From DATAWZ01 sp036266975 (GTDB taxonomy: Bacteria; Actinomycetota; Thermoleophilia; Solirubrobacterales; Solirubrobacteraceae), in the NCBI GenBank assembly GCA_036266975.1, contig DATAWZ010000067.1, positions 1-12,131 of the forward strand: DNA of 12,131 bases. Reading direction: 5' to 3'. Positions 5,864-12,131 of this stretch are shown piece after piece. How positions within the stretch are numbered: position 1 is the first letter of the stretch; each line of letters begins with the position of its first letter. The translations under genes were made by a program, and so were the position numbers. The notes beneath the pieces were generated by a model. It worked only from the letters and a program-made list of their open reading frames with translations, made no database searches and was not told the origin of the DNA.

Positions 5864-7195
5864 CTACGCCCCCGCGCGGGCGAGCAGCAGCTCCTCGCCG
5901 GCGAGCGTCTGGCTCGTCGCCGAGGCGATCCGCACCCGGGTCAGCTCGCCCGGGCCGGCGACGCCGCCGAAGTTCACGACCTTGTTGTGGCGGGTGCGAC
6001 CGCGCTGGCGCGTCGCGTCGGTGCGCGAGGGCCCCTCGACCAGGACCTCGAGCTCACGGCCGACGAAGCGCTGGGCGCGCTCGTAGGCGCTCGCCTGCAC
6101 GAGCTCGACCAGCCGCTCCATGCGCGCCACCTTCTGCTCGTGGGGGACGAGCCCCTCGGTGAGCTCACCGGCCTCGGTGCCCCGCCGTGGCGAGTACAGG
6201 AACGTGAACGCCCCGTCGAACCGGACCTCGCGGACGACCTCGAGCGTCCGCTCGAAGTCGGTCTCGGTCTCCCCCGGGAAGCCGACGATGATGTCGGTGG
6301 TGATCGAGCAGTCCGGAACGTGCTCGCGGATCTGCGCGACCCGGTCCAGGTAGCGCTCGCGGTCGTAGGTGCGGCGCATGGCCTTCAGGATCGGCGAGGA
6401 GCCCGACTGCAGCGGCAGGTGGACGTGCTCGCAGACCGACCCGAGCTCGGCGTGGGCCCGGATCACGTCCTCGCGCATGTCCTTGGGGTGCGGGCTCGTA
6501 TAGCGGATCCGGCGCAGCGCGGGGATCGCGTCCAACCGGCGCAGGAGCTCGGCGAACGTGCACGGCGCCTGGCCCTGAGCGCGCAGGTCGCGCCCGTAGG
6601 AGTTGACGTTCTGGCCGAGGAGCGTGACCTCGAGCACGCCATCGGCGACCATCGCGGCGACCTCCTGCACGAGCTCCTCGGCGGGCCGGCTGACCTCGCG
6701 CCCGCGGGTGGAGGGCACGATGCAGTACGAGCACCGGCAGTTGCACCCCACGCTGATCTGCAGCCAGCCCTGGTAGGGCCGCACGCGCTTGGCCGGCAGG
6801 TGGCCGGTGAACCCCTCGAACTCGAAGTAGCCCTGCGCGGTGAGCGAATCGGAGGTCAGGAACTCGGCCAGGCGGTGCACCTGGCCCGGGCCGAAGGCGA
6901 CGTCGACGAACGGGAAGCGCGCGAAGACCTCCTCCTTGACCGACTGCGCCCAGCAGCCGCCGACGCCGACCACGCGGGTGGGGTCCTCGCGCTTGAGGCG
7001 CTTGGCCTCGCCCAGGTGCGCCAGGAAGCGGCTGTCGGCCGACTCGCGGATCGAGCAGGTGTTGAACAGGATCAGGTCGGCCTGCGCGCGCGAGTCCGCC
7101 TCGCGGTAGCCGAGCGACTCGAGCATGCCGCGCATCCGCTCGGAGTCGTGCTCGTTCATCTGGCAGCCGAAGGTCGTGACGTGGTAGCTGGGCAC
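5864..7195 (-). CDS. miaB: tRNA-2-methylthio-N6-dimethylallyladenosine synthase
   Basis: Radical SAM methylthiotransferase that adds a 2-methylthio group to i6A37 of tRNAs reading codons that start with U. The 443 residues show the three family parts in order. The N-terminal methylthiotransferase domain has its three cluster cysteines (C11 in FGCQMN, C47 in NTCSIRES, C81 in GGCWAQ). The radical SAM domain has C151, C155 and C158, with downstream signatures LLGQNVNSYG, LPLQSGS and TDIIVGFPGET. A C-terminal TRAM domain (about residues 370-440) contacts tRNA. An additional cysteine, C153, sits between the first two radical SAM ligands (CNCRCSYC), where Asn/Lys/Phe/Thr types are usual. The start is GTG 7195, forced by FGCQMN lying only a few residues in; the ribosome site is weak. 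TAG stop at 5864-5866. The start faces the DCC gene 33 bases away. Confidence 0.96.
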   Translation of the reverse strand: MPSYHVTTFGCQMNEHDSERMRGMLESLGYREADSRAQADLILFNTCSIRESADSRFLAHLGEAKRLKREDPTRVVGVGGCWAQSVKEEVFARFPFVDVAFGPGQVHRLAEFLTSDSLTAQGYFEFEGFTGHLPAKRVRPYQGWLQISVGCNCRCSYCIVPSTRGREVSRPAEELVQEVAAMVADGVLEVTLLGQNVNSYGRDLRAQGQAPCTFAELLRRLDAIPALRRIRYTSPHPKDMREDVIRAHAELGSVCEHVHLPLQSGSSPILKAMRRTYDRERYLDRVAQIREHVPDCSITTDIIVGFPGETETDFERTLEVVREVRFDGAFTFLYSPRRGTEAGELTEGLVPHEQKVARMERLVELVQASAYERAQRFVGRELEVLVEGPSRTDATRQRGRTRHNKVVNFGGVAGPGELTRVRIASATSQTLAGEELLLARAGA

Positions 7196-7228
7196 GTCCG
7201 AAGCGTAGTGCGCTCTAGCCTCTGATCC
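7196..7228. promoter_or_regulatory. Divergent promoter gap between miaB and the DCC gene
   Basis: Only 33 bases separate the two start codons, and both starts are constrained because conserved cysteine motifs lie 11-16 residues into each protein. Neither gene has a clear Shine-Dalgarno here. -10-like hexamers are present (TAGCCT reading right, TACGCT reading left), each within about 15 bases of its start codon, which would fit leaderless or near-leaderless transcripts. The -35 regions would have to lie inside the opposite coding sequence. Confidence 0.4.
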
Positions 7229-7657
7229 ATGGACACCGGCTCGGACAGAGCGATCGTCCTCTACGACCGCGACTGCGGGTTCTGCCGCTCCTGCCTGGCG
7301 CTGCTGCTCGTCTGGGATCGCGCCGGGCGCCTGGAGCCCCTGGCCCTACAGGACCCGCAGGCCGCCGACCTGCTCCCCGGGCTCGGCGAGCAGGCCCGCA
7401 TGGCGAGCTGGCACGCAGTCGCCGACGGCCAGGCCCGCTCGGGCGGCGACGCGTTCCCGCCGGTGCTGCGCCGGCTGCCGGGAGGGCAGCCGCTCGCGGC
7501 CCTCGTCGCGAGCGCGCCCGGGCCGACCGCGGCCGCCTACCGCTGGATCGCCGAGCACCGGACCGGGCTCAGCCGCTTCGTCCCGCGCGCGGTCAAGGCG
7601 CGCGCCGATCGCGTGATCGCGACCCGAGTGGCCCGGGCGGACCCAACCGCCAGCTGA
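7229..7657 (+). CDS. DCC-family (DUF393) thiol-disulfide oxidoreductase-like protein
   Basis: Member of the DCC family, named for the conserved Asp-Cys-x-x-Cys near the N-terminus and annotated as putative thiol-disulfide oxidoreductases. The 142-residue product begins at ATG 7229 and carries IVLYDRDCGFC at residues 9-19, so the CxxC pair is C16/C19. A further cysteine at C22 makes the local pattern CGFCRSC. Later family-like features are LEPLALQDP after the motif and the AFPPVLRRLPGG stretch before a C-terminal helical part (AAYRWIAEHR). No signal peptide is visible, so it is probably cytoplasmic. It is divergent from miaB and convergent with the broken propeller gene, whose 3' end lies 28 bases beyond this stop. 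The electron donor and substrate are unknown for this family. Confidence 0.88.
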   Translation: MDTGSDRAIVLYDRDCGFCRSCLALLLVWDRAGRLEPLALQDPQAADLLPGLGEQARMASWHAVADGQARSGGDAFPPVLRRLPGGQPLAALVASAPGPTAAAYRWIAEHRTGLSRFVPRAVKARADRVIATRVARADPTAS

Positions 7658-7685
7658 CACCGGCGCCCCGAACCGCATGCGACGA

Positions 7686-9600
7686 CTACTTGGCGATCGT
7701 GAAGCTCAGCGTCCGCGCCGCCGAGGCGTGTCCGGCGGCCGTGGCCCGCACCACCAGCGTGTAGCGCCCGACCCCGAGCTTCCTGGCCTTCGACAGCCGC
7801 CCGTCGAAGGCCACCCGGTTTACGCCGGCGTGGCCGCTGAAGGACAGCCTCCCGGCGGTCACCGTCCGCGCGCAGCGCCGCTTGCCGCGGTTCGCGCGGG
7901 TGGGCTTCACGCACACGCGTTTGACCTTGCGCCCCGCCGCGGTCGTGCGGAAGGTGAAGCTCACCGCCGCCGGCTCGCTCAGCGCGAAGGAGAACGTCGT
8001 CCCGACCGGGAGCGCCTTGCGCGAGATGTGCGCCAGTGCCCGGCCCGCACGCCACTTGGAATGGCTCTGGGCCAGCCGCGAGACCGTCGGCGGCACCGGG
8101 CGACCGGGCGGCGGCGCGATGAGCGCCAACGGCGCCGTCGTGAACGTCTCATCGGGACCCGGGGTCGTGCCGAAGGCGTTGGTCGCCACGACGCGGTAGT
8201 GCACGACCGTGCCGGCGGGCAGTCCGCCCAGCGCCGCCGAGACCGCCGAGGGGGTTCCGGCCGCCGGGAGCGTGCCCGGCGTGGCGGCGGCGGTCGAGCC
8301 GTAGGCGGTGCTCGTCCCGTACTGGACGGCGATCGAGCTGACCGCGCCGCCCACGGGGTTCACGGCGCCCGCCACGCTCGCGCTCGAGCTGGTGACCGCG
8401 CTCGCCGCCCCGGTGGCGACCGACGGGGGAAGCTGCAACGCCAGCTCGCCCACCTCGGGCCCGTGGCTGTCGCTGAACCACAGGTTGCCGTCCGGACCGG
8501 CGACGATGTCCTTGGGCTGTGAGTCGGTCTGCAGCCCGTTCGCCGTGCCGAACTCGGCGATCGCGCCCTGCGGGGTGATGCGTCCGATCTCGCCGGCGTC
8601 GATCTTCTGGTCGGTGAACCACACATTCCCGTCGGCGCCGGCGGTGATGAGCGTCGGCGAGCTCTCGGACTGCAGCCCGAACTCGGTGATCACCCCTGCG
8701 GGGTGATGCGTCCAACCGCCGGCGGCGAGCCGGAATCGGTGAGCCACAGGTTCCCGTCGGGCCCCGCGACCATCGCGGTCGGGTAGGCCGCGGAATCCAT
8801 GCCTGCGGCCGCGCCGAACTCGGTGATCTGCCCCGCCGGGGTGACGCGCCCGATCGCCGGGTAGAGGCCGAAGTCTGTGAACCACAGGTTCCCGTCGGGG
8901 CCGAGGACGATCGCGGCGAGGTCGGCGTCCGCGTTCAGCCCGGCGCTTGTCCCGAAGACGGTGAGCGTTCCCGACGGCGTGCTCCGGCCGATCGCCGGCG
9001 TGGGGCCCGAGAGGGTCACCCACACGTTGCCGTCGGGCCCCGCGGCCATCCCGTTCACCTGATCGTCGGTGGGAAGGCCACTCGCCGCGTCCACGATGCT
9101 GACCGTGCCGGCGGGGGTGATCTGCCCGATGCCGATGGACGGACCCTCGTTGCCGAACCATATGTTGTGATCGGGGCCCAGGACGATCTCGTCGCCGGGC
9201 TCGAGGAACGGCGGCCCGGTCATCGGCGGGAACTCGCTGATGTGGCCCGCGGTGGTGATGTCCCCCATCGCCGGCGATGACCCCTCCCCGGTCCACCACA
9301 GGTTGCCATCCGCGCCCACCGCGAGCCCGTCGGGAGCTGTGCCCGAGGAGAGCCCAGCGGAGAACGGCGACACCACACCCGCCGGGGTGATGCGGTCGAT
9401 CGTGGACGACCCGTCGCCGACGGTGAACCACAGGTTGCGTCCGGTCCAGCGACGGGCCCGTCGTAGATGGGGCTGCCGGCGGGAATGCCGGCGACCGCCC
9501 CGTACTCGGTGATCGCCGGATCGGCCATCGCCGGCGCCGCCCAGATCGCCGCTGCCGCCGCAAGGGCCAGCGTGGCCCCTCTGGCCTGGAGTCTCCGCAT
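7686..9600 (-). pseudogene. Secreted Vgb-like beta-propeller protein with two frameshifts
   Basis: Three reading frames together encode one protein. The first runs from ATG 9600, behind a GGGGGAG Shine-Dalgarno, with a signal peptide (cleavage after APAMA) and the first propeller strand. The second frame holds most of the blades (to a stop at 8690-8692). The third holds blades 6-8, an Fn3-like domain and a C-terminal beta-sandwich ending at 7686. Each switch is explained by one missing base: in blade 1 near 9438 (GPDGNLWF broken after Asp) and in blade 6 near 8698 (ITPAGVITEF broken after Pro). Restoring two bases gives 638 residues. Blades match the streptogramin lyase (Vgb)/NHL-like type; the function is probably extracellular and is not necessarily a lyase. 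The tail (PVGTTFSFALSEPA, LSFSGHAG, GRYTLVV) resembles domains I recall as common in Solirubrobacterales. Real decay and sequencing error cannot be separated here. Confidence 0.85.
8447..9470 (-). repeat. Eight tandem beta-propeller blade repeats of about 125-140 bp
   Basis: The motif GPDGNLWFTD, followed by about 11 residues and then IGRITPAGxITEF, recurs eight times. The DNA encoding the NLWF core lies near 9430, 9297, 9159, 9021, 8881, 8745, 8620 and 8480. Blade 2 (GADGNLWWTGEG), blade 3 (GPDHNIWFGNEG) and blade 4 (GPDGNVWVTLSG) are the most diverged. The repeats are related at DNA level (CACAGGTTCCCGTCGGG and variants on the plus strand). Seven to eight blades would close one propeller. 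Confidence 0.85.
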
Positions 9601-9733
9601 CTCCGCCGCTCCCCCCTCGCTGGTGTGTCCTGCTTACGTAGAGACTTAGTGGCACCTCCGGTAGATCCGCTCCCGCTTCGCGGCTGCAAATCTTCGCCTG
9701 GCGGCGTCCTCGGGCGGATCGGATCAACCGCGC

Positions 9734-11083
9734 TCAGCGCGCGTACGTCACCGAGCGCGCCTCGCGGATGACCGTGACCTTGATCTGGCCCGGGTACTCC
9801 AGCTCGCGCTCGACCTCGCGGGCGATCTCCCGCGCCAGCAGCGAGGCGGCATCGTCGTCGATCTTGCCCGGCTCGACCATGACCCGGATCTCGCGCCCGG
9901 CCTGCATCGCGTAGACGCGCTCGACGCCCGGGTGGCGGCCGGCGATCACCTCGAGCTCGCGCAACCGCTTGATGTATGCCTCCAGCGACTCGCCCCGCGC
10001 CCCGGGCCGCCCGCCGGACAGCGCGTCGGCGGCCTGGACGAGAACCGCCTCCACCGTCCGCGGCTCGACCTCGTTGTGGTGGGCCTCCATCGCGTGCGCG
10101 ACCGCCTCGCTCTCGCCGCGACGGCGGGCGATGTCGGCCCCGACGAGCGCGTGCGGTCCCTCGACCTCGTGGGTGACGGCCTTGCCGATGTCGTGCAGCA
10201 ACGCCGCCCGGCGGGCGGTCGCCGCGCTCGCGCCGAGCTCGTCGGCCATCAGCGCCGCCAGGTGCGCGCACTCGACCGAGTGCGCGAGCACGTTCTGGCT
10301 GTAGCTGGTACGGAACTTCAGCCGCCCGAGCAGGCCGACGAGCTCGGGGTCGAGGCCGTGGACGCCGGCGTCGAGCATCGCCTCCTCGCCCGCGAGCACG
10401 AGCGTGCGCTCCAGATCGGCCCTGGCGGCGTTGTAGGTCTCCTCGATGCGGGCGGGGTGCACCCGTCCGTCGACGAGCAGGCGCTCGAGGGTGAGCCGGG
10501 CGACCTCGCGGCGAACGCCGTCGAAGGAGGACAGGACGACCGCTCCGGGCGTGTCGTCGATGATGAAGTCCACGCCGGTGAGGTGCTCGAGCGCGCGGAT
10601 GTTGCGTCCCTCGCGGCCGATGATCCGTCCCTTCAGGTCGTCGCTGGCCAGCGGCACGACGGTCACGGTCGTCTCGGCCGCGTACGGGCCGGCCAGGCGC
10701 TGCATGGCCACGGCGAGGATCGAGCGGGCGCGGCGGTCCGCTTCACGGCGCGCCTCCTGCTCGAGCTCGCGCATCCGCTTGGCGATCTCGTGGCGGGCCT
10801 CGTCCTCGACCTCCTTCATCAGCAGGCGCTTGGCCTGGCTCGAGCTCAGCCCGGCGACGTCCTCGAGCGTGCGCCGACGCTCGGCGGGCTCCTGCGACAG
10901 CGCCTCCGGGGCCGGCGCGGCGTCCAGATCAAGCACCGCGGCGACCACCGGGTCCTCCTCGGGCGGGCCCTCAGCGGCGGGCGCGGGGCCCGGGCCCGTC
11001 TGCGACATCTGGCGCGCGACGCGCAGGGTGTAGAGACCCACGGCTCCGACGAGCAGACCGACCACGATGATGAGGATGTTCAT
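9734..11083 (-). CDS. rny: Ribonuclease Y
   Basis: Membrane-anchored endoribonuclease that starts mRNA decay. The 449 residues show the family order. An N-terminal transmembrane helix (about residues 2-20) is followed by a Pro/Ala/Glu-rich linker (28-68) and a charged coiled-coil segment (about 72-122). Next is a KH RNA-binding domain with GRIIGREGRNIRALE (152-166), then an HD hydrolase domain with H268 in LAHSVECA, the metal-binding pair H297-D298 in LLHDIGKA, and HHNEVEP at 335-341. The C-terminus closes with PGQIKVTVIRE. It is about 70 residues shorter than the B. subtilis enzyme, the loss falling in the coiled coil, part of which seems replaced by the proline-rich linker. ATG 11083 puts the membrane helix at the extreme N-terminus; no strong Shine-Dalgarno precedes it. 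It lies 179 bases after recX on the same strand. Confidence 0.96.
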   Translation of the reverse strand: MNILIIVVGLLVGAVGLYTLRVARQMSQTGPGPAPAAEGPPEEDPVVAAVLDLDAAPAPEALSQEPAERRRTLEDVAGLSSSQAKRLLMKEVEDEARHEIAKRMRELEQEARREADRRARSILAVAMQRLAGPYAAETTVTVVPLASDDLKGRIIGREGRNIRALEHLTGVDFIIDDTPGAVVLSSFDGVRREVARLTLERLLVDGRVHPARIEETYNAARADLERTLVLAGEEAMLDAGVHGLDPELVGLLGRLKFRTSYSQNVLAHSVECAHLAALMADELGASAATARRAALLHDIGKAVTHEVEGPHALVGADIARRRGESEAVAHAMEAHHNEVEPRTVEAVLVQAADALSGGRPGARGESLEAYIKRLRELEVIAGRHPGVERVYAMQAGREIRVMVEPGKIDDDAASLLAREIAREVERELEYPGQIKVTVIREARSVTYAR

Positions 11084-11181
11084 TGCTGTTTGCCGGGGGC
11101 CCCTCGCCGGCCCGCGAACGGAACGCTGACGGATACCGACTGTTCAGTACCCGAACCTGGGGCCCTGCTTTGGACAGCGTA

Positions 11182-11204
11182 GCCACGAGCGTGGCCGCGG
11201 CCAC
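11182..11204 (-). promoter_or_regulatory. Overlapping hairpins in the rny upstream region
   Basis: GTGGCCGCGGCCAC (11191-11204) is a perfect 14-bp palindrome. Its left part GTGGC (11191-11195) can also pair with GCCAC at 11182-11186 across a 4-base loop, so two mutually exclusive stems are possible. It lies 99-121 bases upstream of the rny start. It could be a recX terminator without a T-tract, an operator or an RNA leader element; the sequence does not decide. Confidence 0.35.
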
Positions 11205-11262
11205 CCTGAAATCCTAGTACGAGCAGGGATAGAGGACAAACACGCGGGCCGGCCAGCCAAGC

Positions 11263-11793
11263 CTAGGCGGCGCCGGCCTGGAAGCGGCGAATCGCGTCGT
11301 GGGCGAGCTCGAGCTCGTAGCCACGGCGCGCGAGCAGCCCGAGCGCCCGCGCCCGCCCGCGATCGTCGGTGGGCGGCACGCGCATCCGCGCGCAGAGCAC
11401 CGCGACCGCCGCGCGCAGCTCGGGATCGCCGCCGAGCGCATCCTCGGGGGCTTCCTCGCCCAGGGCGCCCAGCGCCGAGCTGGCCAGGTCGTCGGCCACC
11501 CCGTGCTCGCGCAGCCGGCGCAGGATCCGCTCGCGCCCCCAGCCGTCCAGCCGGCGGCGATCCTCGGCGAAGCGGTGGGCAAAGCGCGCGTCGTCGAGAT
11601 AGCCCTGCTCGCGCAGCTCACGCAGGCAGCCCGACGCAACCGCCGGCCGCGTCCCGCGCGCGGCCAGGTGGGCCGCCACCTGCGCCTCGGTGCGATCGCG
11701 CGGGGCCAGGTAGCGGTAGGCGAGCTCCAAGGCGCGCTGCGCCTCGTCGGCGGGCTCGCCCTCGCCCGCCGGGGGCCCGTCGGCGCTCAGCAC
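11263..11793 (-). CDS. recX: Regulatory protein RecX
   Basis: RecX binds RecA filaments and modulates, usually inhibits, their recombinase and co-protease activity. The 176 residues are a normal length and show three-helix repeats. The first is ALELAYRYLAPRDRTEAQV, a hallmark start of RecX homology. The second includes GYLDDARFAHRFAEDR, the most conserved family motif, with WGRERILRRLREHGV after it. A third, weaker repeat lies at the C-terminus (RARALGLLARRGYELELAHDAIR). The gene starts at GTG 11793, 45 bases after the recA stop on the same strand, so recA-recX is probably one transcript with RecX made at lower level (GTG start, poor ribosome site). TAG stop at 11263-11265. Confidence 0.93.
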   Translation of the reverse strand: MLSADGPPAGEGEPADEAQRALELAYRYLAPRDRTEAQVAAHLAARGTRPAVASGCLRELREQGYLDDARFAHRFAEDRRRLDGWGRERILRRLREHGVADDLASSALGALGEEAPEDALGGDPELRAAVAVLCARMRVPPTDDRGRARALGLLARRGYELELAHDAIRRFQAGAA

Positions 11794-11838
11794 GGCCTAT
11801 TCGGTTCTCGGAGGATACGCTCGATCTCTCGGCCTCCC

Positions 11839-12131
11839 CTACGCCGCGCGGGTGATCGACTCGGGCGGCACCGCCTCCTCCTCGAGCAGCGCCGGCACCG
11901 CCGGGGCCTCCTTCTTGTCCTGCTCGATCGGGGCGACGAGGTCGTTGTTCACGCCGAGCGCGTCGTAGATGCGCGCCTCGATCTGCCTGGCCATCTCGCG
12001 GTGCTCGTCCAGGTAGGCCTTGGCGTTGTTGCGCCCCTGCCCGATCCTCTCGTTGCCGTAGGAGAAGAACGATCCCGACTTGGCGACGATGTTGTGCTCG
12101 ACGGCCAGGTCGATCAGGCAGCCCGAGCTCG
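11839..12131 (-). CDS. recA: Recombinase RecA, C-terminal 96 residues (runs off the right edge)
   Basis: The reading frame enters at the right edge, with the first whole codon at 12129, and ends at TAG 11839-11841. It encodes the end of the RecA ATPase core (GCLIDLAVEHNIVAKSG, FFSYGNERIGQGRNNAKAYL) and the C-terminal domain with IEARIYDALGV. An acidic tail follows (EQDKKEAP, then LLEEEAVPPES), of the kind that tunes DNA access in RecA. RecA performs homologous recombination and triggers LexA self-cleavage. The promoter and any SOS box of recA lie outside the window. The sequence is unambiguous; only the 3' part can be judged. Confidence 0.97.
   Translation of the reverse strand, partial: SSGCLIDLAVEHNIVAKSGSFFSYGNERIGQGRNNAKAYLDEHREMARQIEARIYDALGVNNDLVAPIEQDKKEAPAVPALLEEEAVPPESITRAA

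Noticed and set aside
8690..9441. Programmed ribosomal frameshifting in the propeller gene
   Set aside because: There is no slippery heptamer or homopolymer at either site, two events would be needed, and restoring one base at each recovers repeat consensus; mutation or sequencing error is simpler.
8447..9470. CRISPR-like or satellite array suggested by regular ~136-bp periodicity
   Set aside because: Repeats are degenerate and translate into beta-propeller blades; no identical short repeats with unique spacers.
9601..10271. Upstream extension of the third propeller frame toward 10271
   Set aside because: That stretch is antisense-like noise through rny and the intergenic region; the signal peptide and ribosome site place the real start at 9600 in another frame.
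11139..11148. ACTGTTCAGT upstream of rny as an E. coli-type LexA half-site pair
   Set aside because: The arms are separated by only two bases instead of the eight of CTGT-N8-ACAG, and actinobacterial LexA uses a different core.
9932..11182. Plus-strand open frame opposite rny, and a similar one opposite miaB (5987-7225)
   Set aside because: Both mirror the codons of strongly conserved minus-strand genes and show no motifs of their own.

Overview
This is a very GC-rich bacterial chromosome segment with strong G/C third-position bias. It is most consistent with a deep-branching actinobacterium of the class Thermoleophilia (Solirubrobacterales or relatives). Three things point there: a recA-recX-rny-miaB neighbourhood, an RNase Y (familiar actinobacteria such as Streptomyces and Mycobacterium rely on other RNases), and a secreted protein ending in a beta-sandwich domain that I recall as very common in Solirubrobacterales. 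The taxonomy is an inference from gene content, not a measured placement.

Layout, left to right. (1) The 3' part of a FIST-domain sensor gene (+), then a small membrane-anchored cysteine-containing protein (+), then a 13-bp-stem hairpin in the convergent gap. (2) amt, an ammonium transporter (-), with a TTG start behind a perfect AGGAGG and a 310-bp leader holding small palindromes. (3) A single-pass membrane protein of unknown function (-). (4) An Rv2578c/SplB-like radical SAM gene (-) carrying a 336-residue intein inside its [4Fe-4S] cysteine motif, a LexA-type SOS box over its start codon and a C-terminal clamp-binding-like pentapeptide QDSLF. (5) miaB (-), and divergently only 33 bp away a DCC-family thiol protein (+). 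(6) A secreted Vgb-like beta-propeller gene (-) broken by two single-base deletions, in repeat blades 1 and 6. (7) rny, recX and the 3' end of recA (all -).

How the genes relate. recA-recX is a recombination/SOS pair, rny is RNA turnover and miaB is tRNA modification. The recA-recX-rny run and miaB look like one conserved housekeeping neighbourhood into which the propeller gene and the DCC gene have been inserted. The radical SAM gene follows miaB on the same strand but seems to have its own damage-inducible control.

The most interesting object is this radical SAM gene. It combines a perfect 14-bp SOS palindrome, an intein whose Cys1 nucleophile occupies the third cysteine position of the CX3CX2C cluster motif in the precursor (replaced after splicing by the +1 cysteine of the C-extein), a homing endonuclease that has lost both catalytic acidic residues, and a clamp-binding-like tail. 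Together these suggest a DNA-damage-induced enzyme whose maturation could be tied to cluster or redox state. The motifs are visible in the sequence; the regulatory model is inference.
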